Of a DNA stretch of 22,996 bases, positions 8,653-16,392 are shown one piece after another; position 1 is the stretch's first letter; every line of letters begins with the position of its first letter. The translations under genes were made by a program, and so were the position numbers. The notes beneath the pieces are model-generated. The model saw only the letters and a list, made by a program, of their open reading frames with translations. It did no database searches and had not been told where the DNA came from. The stretch is from a virus, in the IMG/VR virus record IMGVR_UViG_3300032083_002322, positions 1-22,996 of that record. One strand, 5' to 3'.

Positions 8653-9121
8653 GTCGATATTTGATAGATTGTTTAATAAAGAAATATTTGCCATTCGTTT
8701 ATTTATGTCAACGAAAACAGAAAGATCAGCATTAACTATTCAAGAATATATTAGAACAAGAGTATCTTTAGGAGCTGATTTGGAAGTTATAAAAAAAGAA
8801 TTATTGGATGATTTGAATAATAATGGTCGTATATTCTCAGAATTTAGACGGGCAATTAAATCAACAGCAAGAGGTTCAGTTAATCGTGTTAGGGATAACG
8901 GTTATTTTTCAGAGTTCGGTGTAGATACAAAATACAGGTGGAGTGCGGTATTAGTTAAAACTTGTCCTGATTGTTTAGAACGACATGGAAGAACACAAAC
9001 ATGGGATGAATGGGAAGCTGAAGGATTACCAAGAACAGGTGCCACTGTATGTCGAGAAAATTGTCATTGTGTATTAATACCGGTTCAATATAGCGAGATT
9101 GCACCAATAAACAGGAGATAA
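8642..9121 (+). CDS. Minor head protein, C-terminal Cys/His domain (SPP1 gp7 / Mu gpF-like)
   Basis: I use ATG 8642 (159 aa) rather than a TTG two codons upstream. The N-terminal half is helical with several Arg. The C-terminal half has the conserved core of phage minor head (head morphogenesis) proteins: RWSAVLVKTCPDCLERHG, then W(D)EWEAEGLPRTGATVC, then CHCVLIP. The Cys pairs are likely metal ligands. Full-length members are usually 250-400 aa and lie beside the portal gene, so this short form in the tail-completion region looks like a detached domain. Its 5' end overlaps the preceding gene by 11 bases. Confidence 0.65.
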   Translation: MPSESIFDRLFNKEIFAIRLFMSTKTERSALTIQEYIRTRVSLGADLEVIKKELLDDLNNNGRIFSEFRRAIKSTARGSVNRVRDNGYFSEFGVDTKYRWSAVLVKTCPDCLERHGRTQTWDEWEAEGLPRTGATVCRENCHCVLIPVQYSEIAPINRR

Positions 9122-9122
9122 G

Positions 9123-9539
9123 ATGTCGTTTGATATAACCAAAAATTATATAGCCGGTCGATTAAAAGGATTAGGATATTCTGAAAGTAAACAAGCATTT
9201 GATTTTGATAATGCACCTAAGAATGAATATAACAATAGTTTTATATTATCAGTTGAATCTGGTCAACTAACAGATGAAGGTAACAAGTTAAATATAAGAT
9301 ATATTGATAATCAAACTTGGGTTGTTCAATTAGCTTTTAGTAAGTCAGAACATAATGACGTTATTAATCGAGATATAATGTATCGAAAGATTGAACCTAT
9401 AATTAAAGATTTAGATGACCCAAGTAATTGGTTAGGAACAATAAGGTTTCTTCGATATGTCGAATGGAATGTAGAACCTTTGGAAAATTACTTTTTATTA
9501 ACAATAAAGCTAACTGTTCAAGATTCAGTTAGTTATTAA
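9123..9539 (+). CDS. Tail terminator candidate (138 aa)
   Basis: The protein is of typical tail-terminator size and mixed alpha/beta pattern: a short helix (ITKNYIAGRLKGLGY), long beta strands (WVVQLAFSK), and a basic middle followed by a strand pair at the C-terminus (ENYFLLTIKLTVQDSVSY). It has an AGGAGATAAG ribosome site and lies between the minor head protein and the tail tube gene, the standard place for the terminator that caps the tail tube and joins it to the neck. No signature motif is visible, so the call rests mainly on position. Confidence 0.5.
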   Translation: MSFDITKNYIAGRLKGLGYSESKQAFDFDNAPKNEYNNSFILSVESGQLTDEGNKLNIRYIDNQTWVVQLAFSKSEHNDVINRDIMYRKIEPIIKDLDDPSNWLGTIRFLRYVEWNVEPLENYFLLTIKLTVQDSVSY

Positions 9540-9550
9540 GGAGAACAAAA

Positions 9551-10486
9551 ATGGTTGAATTAACAAGACGGGCTTTGGTATTAGCAAAGATTGAAACAAC
9601 TTACGCAACAGACCCAACGCCGACAACTGCGGCAAATGCTGTTGAGGTTATTGATCTAACACTAAAACCAATAAAAACTCCTGTTGAACGATTAGCACAA
9701 CACGAAAGTTTAATGCGTAAACCTTCAATAGGTGTTGAAGAATATTATGAAATAGGATTTAAACTTGAGATTTCAAGTACAGGAACACCAGGATTACCGC
9801 CACGATTAGGACCATTACTTCGTGCTTGTGGTATGAGCGAAACGATTATTACTGGTGGATCACCGGTTGTTAAATATAGAGATCGTTCATCATCATTTGA
9901 ATCTTGTACTATATGGGCATATCTTGGTGGTCGATTACATAAAATTAATGGTGTATTTGGTAATGTTAAAGGAGTTTTCGAAGCTGGTAAATTTGCTATG
10001 CTTGAATTCTCAATGATGGGAATGAAAGGTGCAACTCCTGCCATTACGTCAATGCCAACAGATGCTGTATATGACGAAGTTGCCGGTGATGTTCAAGTAT
10101 GTAAGAATGGAACATTTACTTATAACGGAAAAACAACATTAGTCGCTCAATTAATGGATTTTGATTTAGCAAACACAGTTGTTAAAAGACCTTCATTATC
10201 AGCAACGTATGCAATAGCCGGTTTCGAAATCACTGATAGAAACCCAGTTGCTTCAATTAATCCTGAAACAACAATTGTAACTTCATATGACTTTTATGGT
10301 GATGCTTTAGTTAATCAAAGAGATTTGAGTTACGATTGTGGGGATTTCTTAGTAACTATCCCTAAATTTAACCCTTACAATCCTGAGTTTGAAGATTCAG
10401 AAGGGATTTTAAGAGATAAAATAAATGGTCAAATATCCGAAAGTACATCTGACGGATATTCAATTGAATTACAGTTTCAAGGATAA
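9551..10486 (+). CDS. Major tail tube protein
   Basis: The protein has 311 aa and a strong AAGGAG site. The N-terminus (RRALVLAKIETTYATDPTPT) is the usual opening of Phage_tube_2-type tail tube proteins, and residues about 58-95 contain the expected YYEIGFKLEISSTGTPGLPP and LGPLLRACG block. The following beta-rich stretch (EFSMMGMKG) and a C-terminal strand (YSIELQFQG) fit a tube fold with an extra domain. It would polymerise into the tail tube. Its position directly before the tail assembly chaperone pair and the tape measure is standard. Confidence 0.82.
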   Translation: MVELTRRALVLAKIETTYATDPTPTTAANAVEVIDLTLKPIKTPVERLAQHESLMRKPSIGVEEYYEIGFKLEISSTGTPGLPPRLGPLLRACGMSETIITGGSPVVKYRDRSSSFESCTIWAYLGGRLHKINGVFGNVKGVFEAGKFAMLEFSMMGMKGATPAITSMPTDAVYDEVAGDVQVCKNGTFTYNGKTTLVAQLMDFDLANTVVKRPSLSATYAIAGFEITDRNPVASINPETTIVTSYDFYGDALVNQRDLSYDCGDFLVTIPKFNPYNPEFEDSEGILRDKINGQISESTSDGYSIELQFQG

Positions 10487-10495
10487 GGAGTAGTT

Positions 10496-10789
10496 ATGTT
10501 AAAAGGAATTGATGTAAACCAAAGAATCGAATTTGTTTCTAAATATGATGACACAGAACCAAAGACAGTTTTTGTTTTAAAACCGTTGTCAAGTTTAGAA
10601 ATGATGACTTTAGGAACGAATGAATCAATAGAATTTTATCTTGAAAAGTCAATCGTTGAGGTAAAGAATTTTGATAATAAAAGCGTTAAAGAAGCGATTT
10701 CATCTGTTAATGTCAAAGTTCTTGGTGAATTAATTGAACAGATAAACAGATTAAATAAGTTATCAGATGAGCAAGAAATAAAAAACTAA
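10496..10789 (+). CDS. Tail assembly chaperone, short form (gpG-like)
   Basis: The protein (97 aa) starts after an AAGGAG site and lies between the tube and tape measure genes, the invariant place for tail assembly chaperones. The N-terminus is a small beta region (FVLKPLSSLEMMTLG) and the C-terminus is helical and charged. The last sense codons are ATA AAA AAC before TAA, which creates a canonical -1 slippery heptamer. The full-length product therefore probably exists in two forms: this 97-aa protein and a fusion with the next frame. The role would be to chaperone the tape measure during tail assembly. Confidence 0.75.
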   Translation: MLKGIDVNQRIEFVSKYDDTEPKTVFVLKPLSSLEMMTLGTNESIEFYLEKSIVEVKNFDNKSVKEAISSVNVKVLGELIEQINRLNKLSDEQEIKN

Positions 10790-10826
10790 TAGTGGCACTT
10801 TTTCATGAATGTGATGATGAGTGCCA
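10780..10826 (+). promoter_or_regulatory. Programmed -1 ribosomal frameshift site
   Basis: The slippery heptamer A AAA AAC occupies 10780-10786 in the zero frame, immediately before the TAA at 10787-10789. Six bases downstream, TGGCACT (10793-10799) pairs perfectly with AGTGCCA (10820-10826) to form a 7-bp stem with a 20-nt loop. The loop bases GTGAT (10811-10815) could pair with ATCAC (10844-10848) to make a pseudoknot. A -1 shift enters the downstream frame at CTA (10786) with no stop before the TGA-free ORF, giving a 193-aa fusion that ends at 11076. Confidence 0.85.
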
Positions 10827-11076
10827 GGAATATAAAGATAAAGATCACCCAATAAAAAAGAGATGGCAAATAGGTGAGTATTATTTTAGAAGATGTCCTA
10901 AATCACAAATTAATCAAGAAGTTTATTGGTGGATTAAATCTTATAACCTTTATAAGAATGGTATCTTACCAACAAACGAAGGATGGCTTTATCAAAGCAG
11001 TAAATTTATAGATGTTATGTGTTTCATTGAATCTGAAATAACAAAACATAATAAGGAACAAAATGGCAGAAAATAG
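10786..11076 (+). CDS. Tail assembly chaperone extension (gpT-like, made by frameshift)
   Basis: This frame adds 96 residues to the upstream chaperone after a -1 shift. A GTG at 10792 is the only early start candidate, and it has no Shine-Dalgarno sequence, which favours expression by frameshifting only. The extension is rich in charged and aromatic residues (HECDDECQEYKDKD, WQIGEYYFRRC, YWWIKSYNLYKNG) and has four Cys near its start and middle. Short chaperones of the lambda G/GT type recruit the tape measure through this T domain. Its end overlaps the tape measure start by 14 bases. Confidence 0.8.
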   Translation, partial: LIVALFHECDDECQEYKDKDHPIKKRWQIGEYYFRRCPKSQINQEVYWWIKSYNLYKNGILPTNEGWLYQSSKFIDVMCFIESEITKHNKEQNGRK

Positions 11077-12277
11077 AATTGACATAATGCTTGAGATGAT
11101 TGATAGAGCTTCACCTGAATTTAGAAAGGTGAATGCTGATATGATTAAGCAGGTTAAAAGTTTGGAAGATAGTAGTAAAAAAGCAACAAATTCTTTTCAA
11201 GATGGATTAAAAAAAGTTAATAAAGAAGTTCGTGATTTAAGAACAGCTTTTCTTGGTCTTTCTGTTGGAATTGCTTTAGCTATAAAAAGTGTTAATGATT
11301 TATCAAAATATAATAAAGATTCTAAAAATACTATGGATTTATTTAATAAATCTGCAACAACGTTATCGGCTACTCTTGGGGTCGTTTTTAAACCTGCGAT
11401 AGAAGGTTTAACAGTTGTTATAAATCTTTTTAGAGATTCGATTGTAGCAGCAATTGCTGGATTTATAAAATTATTTTCATTTACGTTTGAATTTTTAGCA
11501 GAATTACCTGCGGCTTTTAAAAATATTTTTGATAATATTAAAAATTTTTTTACTAAAGATGAAGATCCTGTTGGCATTATAGATGGTTTTAAAAAAGCAT
11601 TTGATAGTGCGGTGAATATAGCAAATATTGCGACAGATCAAATTATTGAAGATTTTAATAAAACAAAAGAAAAAATTAATGTTGGCAATGATAGTGAAGA
11701 TATAGAAGAAAGAAAAATTAATTTAGAATCATTAAGAGATTTAGCTATAAAAATAGAAGAAGATATTGCTAATGCAGCAAAAAAACAAGCTGAAGCAAAG
11801 AAAAAATATGCAAAAGAATCAGCAAATTCTATTGTTAATACATTACAAATTTTAGGAGAAAAAAATAAAGCAGTAGCAATTGCAGCAAAAGCTGTTGCTT
11901 TTACTTCTTCTGTTGTAAATGCAATACAAGCAGGAACAAAAGCAGCTGCTGAAACTGGAAGTCCTGTTTATGGATTAATCGTTAAATTAAGTCAACTTGC
12001 AGAAGCAGCAGCGATAGCAAGTATTGGTTTCGCTAAAGGTACAGATTCAGTACCGGCTATGTTGACACCTGGAGAAATGGTTGTTCCTCGTGATTTTGCT
12101 TCTGCGGTTCGTAGTGGGGATATTTCTATCGGTGGTCGTGGTGGTAGTGGTTCTTTTGGTGATATAAATATTTATATTCAAGGTGGTATTAGACAAGACG
12201 GCGATTCTGTTAGTCGAATGGCAGAAAAACTTGGGTTTGAATTTGAACGTCAACTAAGGACAGCAAGAGGATTCTAA
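11063..12277 (+). CDS. Short tail tape measure protein
   Basis: The protein (404 aa) has a helical, Lys-rich N-terminus (about 1-60), a long hydrophobic block (about 60-150, including AFLGLSVGIALAIK and SIVAAIAGFIKLFSF), and a Lys/Glu-rich coiled coil (about 190-270). It ends in a compact domain holding GTDSVPAMLTPGEMVVPRDFASAV from residue 326, a pattern common at the C-terminus of siphophage tape measures, followed by a Gly/Ser linker. It sets tail length and is carried inside the tube. At this length it implies a short tail, perhaps about 60 nm if the usual 0.15 nm per residue applies. Confidence 0.82.
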   Translation: MAENRIDIMLEMIDRASPEFRKVNADMIKQVKSLEDSSKKATNSFQDGLKKVNKEVRDLRTAFLGLSVGIALAIKSVNDLSKYNKDSKNTMDLFNKSATTLSATLGVVFKPAIEGLTVVINLFRDSIVAAIAGFIKLFSFTFEFLAELPAAFKNIFDNIKNFFTKDEDPVGIIDGFKKAFDSAVNIANIATDQIIEDFNKTKEKINVGNDSEDIEERKINLESLRDLAIKIEEDIANAAKKQAEAKKKYAKESANSIVNTLQILGEKNKAVAIAAKAVAFTSSVVNAIQAGTKAAAETGSPVYGLIVKLSQLAEAAAIASIGFAKGTDSVPAMLTPGEMVVPRDFASAVRSGDISIGGRGGSGSFGDINIYIQGGIRQDGDSVSRMAEKLGFEFERQLRTARGF

Positions 12278-13494
12278 TGTCAAATATAGATATAAAAATA
12301 AGTAATGAAAATCTTTTAAAGTGGTCAGGCATGGAAGATTGGGTTAATGGTACATCATCAGCACCAACTGAGCATACATTATCGGGTGCAAGTGCTTCTG
12401 TTGCTCAAGAGTCAACTATTGTTAAAATAGGAACGTATAGTGCAGCCGTAACAAGATCAGGAGCAGACGCAACACTTTATCACGATTTAGATGACTATGA
12501 AAATTATCAAGGTCGGAAGGTAACATTCGGTTGTTGGGTATATGCAACAGTAGCAAGTCGAGCGAGGATTGGGTTAAGTGATGGTGTTGGTTCTGGGCAA
12601 TCATCTTATCATTCAGGAGTTGCCGGTTGGGAATATCTTGAGGTTACAGATGATATAGACGTATCAGCAATACGATTACGAGTTGAAATGCAGGTTAATA
12701 CTGGCGACACGACTGCTTATTTTGATAACGGGGTTTTATGTTTAGGTGATTCATCACTTGTTGTATTAACTAATCTTGCGGATTTTAGTGGTCGAAAAAC
12801 ATCTAATAAATATATTGATCAATCATATACAGCGCCAAGACGAGCCGGTTCTAAAACTCCAAATGTTAGAATTGACAGTAAAAGTATTAATTATGATTTT
12901 ATGGTTATTGGTGCAACTCCTACGGCAAAAAGAACAAATTTAGATGATTTACAGTTAGCTCTTAACTCACAAAATAAAGATGTTGATGGAAATTCTCAAG
13001 TTAAAAATCTTTTCTTTTATGATGATAGATTTTACAAATGTTATATAGACAATTTTAATCCTGAGGATATTGCAGCTTCAAGAGTTAGTAAAGGAAATGT
13101 TAAATTCAATATGCCAGACCCGTTTGAATATTCAAATCAGATGTATCGAAAATCACAAGCGTTATCTGGGACAACTTCATTCACAGTAACGAATGATGGT
13201 AATGCAATAACTTATCCTATTATCACAGTTACAAATTCATCCTCAAATATAACTTCTGTTATTGTCGAAAATTTAACGTCAGGTCAAAAGTTTACATATA
13301 CAGGAACACTTGTTACGTCAACGGATTTGGTTATTGATTCAGAAAATTTGAGTGTTAAAAATAATGGAACAGAAGATTTAGGAAACGTAACAAACGAGAT
13401 TGATATTATATTAGTACCTGGTGATAATTTGTTTAAAGTAACAGGAGTTGTTTCAGGAACAATATTAATTGACAGATTTAATAGGTGGTATTAA
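12277..13494 (+). CDS. Distal tail protein (Dit) with N-terminal jelly-roll-like domain
   Basis: The protein (405 aa) combines two parts. Residues about 10-157 look like a carbohydrate-binding-module-type jelly-roll: VKIGTYSAAVTRSG, KVTFGCWVYATVAS, GWEYLEVT and TTAYFDNGVLCLGD are typical of such domains. Residues about 158-405 match a distal tail protein, with the C-terminal landmark LVPGDNLFKVTG and a final FNRWY. Dit forms the hexameric ring at the tail tip. It shares its start A with the tape measure stop (TAATG). The extra domain could bind cell-surface glycans; that is inference. Confidence 0.75.
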   Translation: MSNIDIKISNENLLKWSGMEDWVNGTSSAPTEHTLSGASASVAQESTIVKIGTYSAAVTRSGADATLYHDLDDYENYQGRKVTFGCWVYATVASRARIGLSDGVGSGQSSYHSGVAGWEYLEVTDDIDVSAIRLRVEMQVNTGDTTAYFDNGVLCLGDSSLVVLTNLADFSGRKTSNKYIDQSYTAPRRAGSKTPNVRIDSKSINYDFMVIGATPTAKRTNLDDLQLALNSQNKDVDGNSQVKNLFFYDDRFYKCYIDNFNPEDIAASRVSKGNVKFNMPDPFEYSNQMYRKSQALSGTTSFTVTNDGNAITYPIITVTNSSSNITSVIVENLTSGQKFTYTGTLVTSTDLVIDSENLSVKNNGTEDLGNVTNEIDIILVPGDNLFKVTGVVSGTILIDRFNRWY

Positions 13495-14613
13495 TTGGAT
13501 TATAAAATAGTTATTAGCGATAGGTATTTTAAAGTTATAGATGAAATTCAAGATATAGCTTCAAACATATCTTGGGATTATAACAGGATTGGCGGTTGTG
13601 GTTCTTTTGCATTTGACGTTCCTATTCGTTTTTGTGAGGAAACGTTCTTAGGCGGTAATTTTAACGTAAAGATATACAAAAAAGATCAAGTAACAAAAGG
13701 TTTTGATATTATATATCAAGGTCGCATTGAGAATAAATCTCATAATGTTCGAGGAGTAAACGAAACAATATCAATTACAGGTTCAGGGTATCAATCGCAG
13801 TTAAAAGATATTGTTGTTAACGATTCTTATAATAACCAAGAAATCAGTTCGATTGTGTTAGATGTTCTTGATACTTATATAACGCCAAACACAGATATTA
13901 CACATGACGGATATTCTGGTGGAAATATTGAAGTAACATCATTCACACCGGATATGATTGAGTTTTCAGATAAAGACGGACAAGATATATTCCAAACGTT
14001 AGCTGATATTACAGGGTCAAGAGAATGGGGAGTTGATAAGGATAGGAAATTCTTTTTTAAACAACGAAGTTCAACGGCTGGTTTGATATTTCCTTTAAAT
14101 AGTAATGGTGTTTCTTTTTCAAACGATACATCATCTCACGATATTGTAAACAGAGTAAAAATTGTTGGCGGTGATGTTTATGGTTCTCCTTTTACAGAAA
14201 CGTTTGATGATTTAAGTAGCCAAACAAAATGGAAACGTAGAGATCGGGTTATACAAAACAGTTCTATTGTTACAAGTCAAGTAGCAACACAATACGCTGA
14301 CGCTGTATTTACAGAGTTTAGAGATATTACTCGACGAGCAAGATTGGATATATTAAATGACGTTTTAATTGAAAGTACAATTCCGATTCCTTTAGTACAA
14401 GTACCGGCTAAAGCGATAACTTATGGAACACGAAAATACGGGGATTTCTTATATAATGGTCGAGTTTCTTATCAAGTTAATCGCATTGGGTATTCAATAG
14501 ACAATTTAGGAAACTTAAAAACTTCAATGCAGTTAGGTAAATTACGACCAAATATGGCTGAAGATTTGAGCCAATTAGAATATAAAATAGATCAAATACG
14601 TCAAACATTATAG
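13495..14613 (+). CDS. Baseplate hub / tail-tip protein (gp27- or Gp37-like)
   Basis: The only sensible start is TTG at 13495, directly after the previous stop, with AGGTGG 6 nt upstream. The 372-aa product opens with a beta pair (YKIVISDRYFKVIDEI), then SWDYNRIGGCGSFAFDVP and VKIYKKD...YQGRIENKSH, the usual start of siphophage hub proteins (ReqiPepy6 Gp37-like / gp27-like). The middle contains DGQDIFQTLADITGSREWGVD, and the C-terminus ends in a helix (LSQLEYKIDQIRQTL). It would bind the Dit ring and plug the tail tip. The stop is TAG. Confidence 0.72.
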   Translation: MDYKIVISDRYFKVIDEIQDIASNISWDYNRIGGCGSFAFDVPIRFCEETFLGGNFNVKIYKKDQVTKGFDIIYQGRIENKSHNVRGVNETISITGSGYQSQLKDIVVNDSYNNQEISSIVLDVLDTYITPNTDITHDGYSGGNIEVTSFTPDMIEFSDKDGQDIFQTLADITGSREWGVDKDRKFFFKQRSSTAGLIFPLNSNGVSFSNDTSSHDIVNRVKIVGGDVYGSPFTETFDDLSSQTKWKRRDRVIQNSSIVTSQVATQYADAVFTEFRDITRRARLDILNDVLIESTIPIPLVQVPAKAITYGTRKYGDFLYNGRVSYQVNRIGYSIDNLGNLKTSMQLGKLRPNMAEDLSQLEYKIDQIRQTL

Positions 14614-14622
14614 GAGTACATT

Positions 14623-15453
14623 ATGGCAGAAGGACAAGAAACTTCAGATTATCCAGGGTCATTAGATACTTGGAACACCATTACAGATAAAGAAGATTTA
14701 GTTGAACAGTCGGATATTAATAAGATAAAAGCTGCACTTTTAGCTATTCAAACAGAATTAGGAACAGATGTTGCTGGTACTGTTGTTGATTTAGTAACTC
14801 GACTTGCTGTATCTTTAGCAGATTCTGGTGCTGTTGCACAAGGTACATCATATCCAGTTTCTCCTACTCCTGTTATAGGTCAACCATTTTACAGAACAGA
14901 TACAGATCAATATGCGATTTATGATGGTTCAAGTTGGGATGTTATTGGTCCTAGTGGTATGACAATTAAGTCTGTTACATCTATGAGTGCTGTTAATAAT
15001 AGCGGAGATATAACACTTGAAGCAAATAAATTATATCTTGTTTTATTTCAATATACACAGAATACATCAACTGGTGATATAAGTATTAGATTTAATAGTG
15101 CAAGTGGAAGTGTTTATGATTGTTCTGGAGAAGCTCATCAAATGGCAACAACTACGCCAACAAATACATTATGGGGGTTTAATGGAACGACAAAAATTTA
15201 TGTTGGCACAACTAGTGGAGCAGCTGCTGGAACAGCTGTATCTGGTAAATTTTATATAGATACAACAAAGAAAAATACAGATTCAGCTTTCGTTTATGGG
15301 GATTCAATATCAAAAGGAGCAACATATTACGAAAAAAATGATTATGCTGGTGTATTCACAACAGATACAACAATAACTGATTTTGAATTTTTATGTTCTT
15401 CTGGAACGATGACTGGAAGCATTTATTTATATGAATTAGTTTTATCAACATAA
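14623..15453 (+). CDS. Tail-tip fibre-like protein (276 aa)
   Basis: The N-terminal ~65 residues include SLDTWNTITDKEDLVEQSDINKIK followed by a helix (AALLAIQTELGT), a pattern common in phage baseplate or short-fibre proteins. A Ser/Gly linker with YRTDTDQYAIYDGSSWDVIGPSG (about 90-115) resembles the surface module also present in the fibre-like protein at 371. The remaining ~160 residues are beta-rich and Thr/Ser-rich, ending in YLYELVLST. A GGAG site precedes the ATG. Receptor contact at the tail tip is likely by position. Confidence 0.62.
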   Translation: MAEGQETSDYPGSLDTWNTITDKEDLVEQSDINKIKAALLAIQTELGTDVAGTVVDLVTRLAVSLADSGAVAQGTSYPVSPTPVIGQPFYRTDTDQYAIYDGSSWDVIGPSGMTIKSVTSMSAVNNSGDITLEANKLYLVLFQYTQNTSTGDISIRFNSASGSVYDCSGEAHQMATTTPTNTLWGFNGTTKIYVGTTSGAAAGTAVSGKFYIDTTKKNTDSAFVYGDSISKGATYYEKNDYAGVFTTDTTITDFEFLCSSGTMTGSIYLYELVLST

Positions 15454-15463
15454 GGAGAATAAA

Positions 15464-15646
15464 ATGAACAAAAAAGGAATCGCAGACGTATTTACATTAT
15501 TAATTATTTTAGGATTTACAGTCGTTGTTGGTGATAGTATGGTCAGAGCAGGACATTGGGGTAAAGATGGAGATATGGCTGTAAAGAATTGCGTAGGTAC
15601 TCATGTAAACGATAATTGTGCTCACATGAAAATCAAAGATTTATAA
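15464..15646 (+). CDS. Small single-pass membrane protein (60 aa)
   Basis: An AAGGAG site precedes the ATG. The N-terminus is Asn-Lys-Lys-Gly-Ile, followed by a hydrophobic helix at about residues 9-24, then a hydrophilic tail with two Cys (C43, C52) and several His. The KKG-plus-hydrophobic layout resembles class III (pilin-type) leader sequences as well as ordinary small phage membrane proteins. Its position after the tail module and before a holin-like gene suggests membership in the lysis cluster. Function is not known. Confidence 0.6.
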   Translation: MNKKGIADVFTLLIILGFTVVVGDSMVRAGHWGKDGDMAVKNCVGTHVNDNCAHMKIKDL

Positions 15647-15665
15647 ACCAAACAAAGGAGAAAAA

Positions 15666-15839
15666 ATGTCAGAGGTAATTGATAACTTGAACAACTCAGT
15701 AGCTTCATTACAAGCAACAGCAAACGCAGTAATTGCTAAAATCGACGAATTAAAGAACACAAATAACGATCCGGCGATACAAGCTGCAACAGACACAATC
15801 AATAATGTTATTATCGCTTTAACTGAATCGTTACAATGA
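15666..15839 (+). CDS. Small helical soluble protein (57 aa)
   Basis: The gene has an AAAGGAG site at 15654-15660 and an ATG at 15666. The product is Asn/Ala-rich and fully helical in pattern (SEVIDNLNNSVASLQATAN, then AVIAKIDELK), with no membrane segment and no Cys. It lies between two small membrane-protein genes, each with its own ribosome site. A small coiled-coil partner for a neighbouring membrane or tail protein is possible. Confidence 0.6.
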   Translation: MSEVIDNLNNSVASLQATANAVIAKIDELKNTNNDPAIQAATDTINNVIIALTESLQ

Positions 15840-15857
15840 AGAAAAAAGGAGAATAAT

Positions 15858-16016
15858 ATGAAAGGTTGGAAAACGTACGCAGTAATGGCAATTGGTGTTA
15901 TTTATAACGGACTAGTTGCTTCAGGCATTATTGACGATAGTTCAAGAGAAGTAGTCAATGCAATCCTTGCTTTTCTTGGGTTAGGTGCGTTAAGGAACGC
16001 TGTACCGAAAGCGTAA
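15858..16016 (+). CDS. Holin-like small membrane protein (52 aa)
   Basis: AAAAGGAG precedes the ATG at 15858. The product opens MKGWKTY and has two hydrophobic segments (about residues 8-24 and 33-46) separated by a short acidic turn (IDDSSREVV). MKGWKTY followed by two helices recurs in small phage membrane proteins often annotated near lysis genes. The stop overlaps the next start in TAATG. Holin function is a plausible guess from topology and neighbours, not proven; no endolysin is visible in this window. Confidence 0.55.
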   Translation: MKGWKTYAVMAIGVIYNGLVASGIIDDSSREVVNAILAFLGLGALRNAVPKA

Positions 16017-16192
16017 TGATAAAGTTAATTGAAGCGGTCGTTCAGATAATTTATTTGATTCTTAAGAATAAATTTGAGAACGACCCTTTAATTAAAAAAG
16101 AAAAAGAGGATTTACATAATGAAGCTGTTAAGGCACTTAAAGATCGTGATGTTAGTAGGATTAACATTATCATTAATAAGTTGCGTAAGTAA
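16016..16192 (+). CDS. Inner-membrane spanin-like protein (58 aa)
   Basis: The ATG overlaps the stop of the previous gene. Residues about 2-17 are hydrophobic (IKLIEAVVQIIYLILK), and the rest is a charged helix (KKEKEDLHNEAVKALKDR). This N-in membrane anchor plus periplasmic coil resembles Rz-type inner-membrane spanins, although it is shorter than classical Rz (about 150 aa). The following lipoprotein gene starts inside it in another frame, as in Rz/Rz1 pairs. The call rests on this layout. Confidence 0.5.
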   Translation: MIKLIEAVVQIIYLILKNKFENDPLIKKEKEDLHNEAVKALKDRDVSRINIIINKLRK

Positions 16193-16310
16193 AAAGACAA
16201 CAATATATCCTATTACTGAAAGAGATGTATATTTTCAAGATAATGGTGATGTTTGTTTTAGTGAAAAGTATTTTAGTGAAGTTTTGCAATTGAAGATTGA
16301 TAATCAATAA
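16119..16310 (+). CDS. Outer-membrane lipoprotein, Rz1-like spanin candidate (63 aa)
   Basis: The ATG has AGAGGA 8 nt upstream and lies out of frame inside the preceding gene, overlapping it by 74 bases. Residues 1-21 form a lipoprotein signal peptide with the lipobox LISC (Cys at 22), so the mature protein is about 42 aa. The nested lipoprotein next to a small anchored coil is the classical Rz1 arrangement that fuses inner and outer membranes in Gram-negative lysis. It lacks the usual proline-rich tail of Rz1, so the assignment is tentative. It is the last rightward gene before the convergent block. Confidence 0.6.
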   Translation: MKLLRHLKIVMLVGLTLSLISCVSKKTTIYPITERDVYFQDNGDVCFSEKYFSEVLQLKIDNQ

Positions 16311-16311
16311 C

Positions 16312-16392
16312 TTATTTAAATCTTCTTCTCCACTTAGAAGGTGATGATTCCCAATTATTTAAAGGAATATCAATTCTTGTTGTAAACATCAT
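16312..16392 (-). CDS. Possible 26-aa small ORF, Trp/Arg-rich
   Basis: A short frame reads from an ATG at 16392-16390, which overlaps the stop of the epimerase-like fragment (ATGA), to TAA at 16314-16312. The product is basic at its end (SKWRRRFK) and contains two Trp. The same frame is open upstream to about 16500 with no start codon (Asn/Arg/Trp-rich, including KWRFLSF), so it may be the tail of a decayed or frameshifted gene rather than a real small gene. It ends next to the rightward lipoprotein stop. Low confidence. Confidence 0.25.
   Translation of the reverse strand: MMFTTRIDIPLNNWESSPSKWRRRFK

Noticed and set aside
16296-16340. A transcription terminator at the convergent junction
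   Set aside because: Only weak 5-bp AT-rich or short stems (ATTGA/TCAAT and CTTCT/AGAAG) are present, with no clear T-run, so I do not annotate one.
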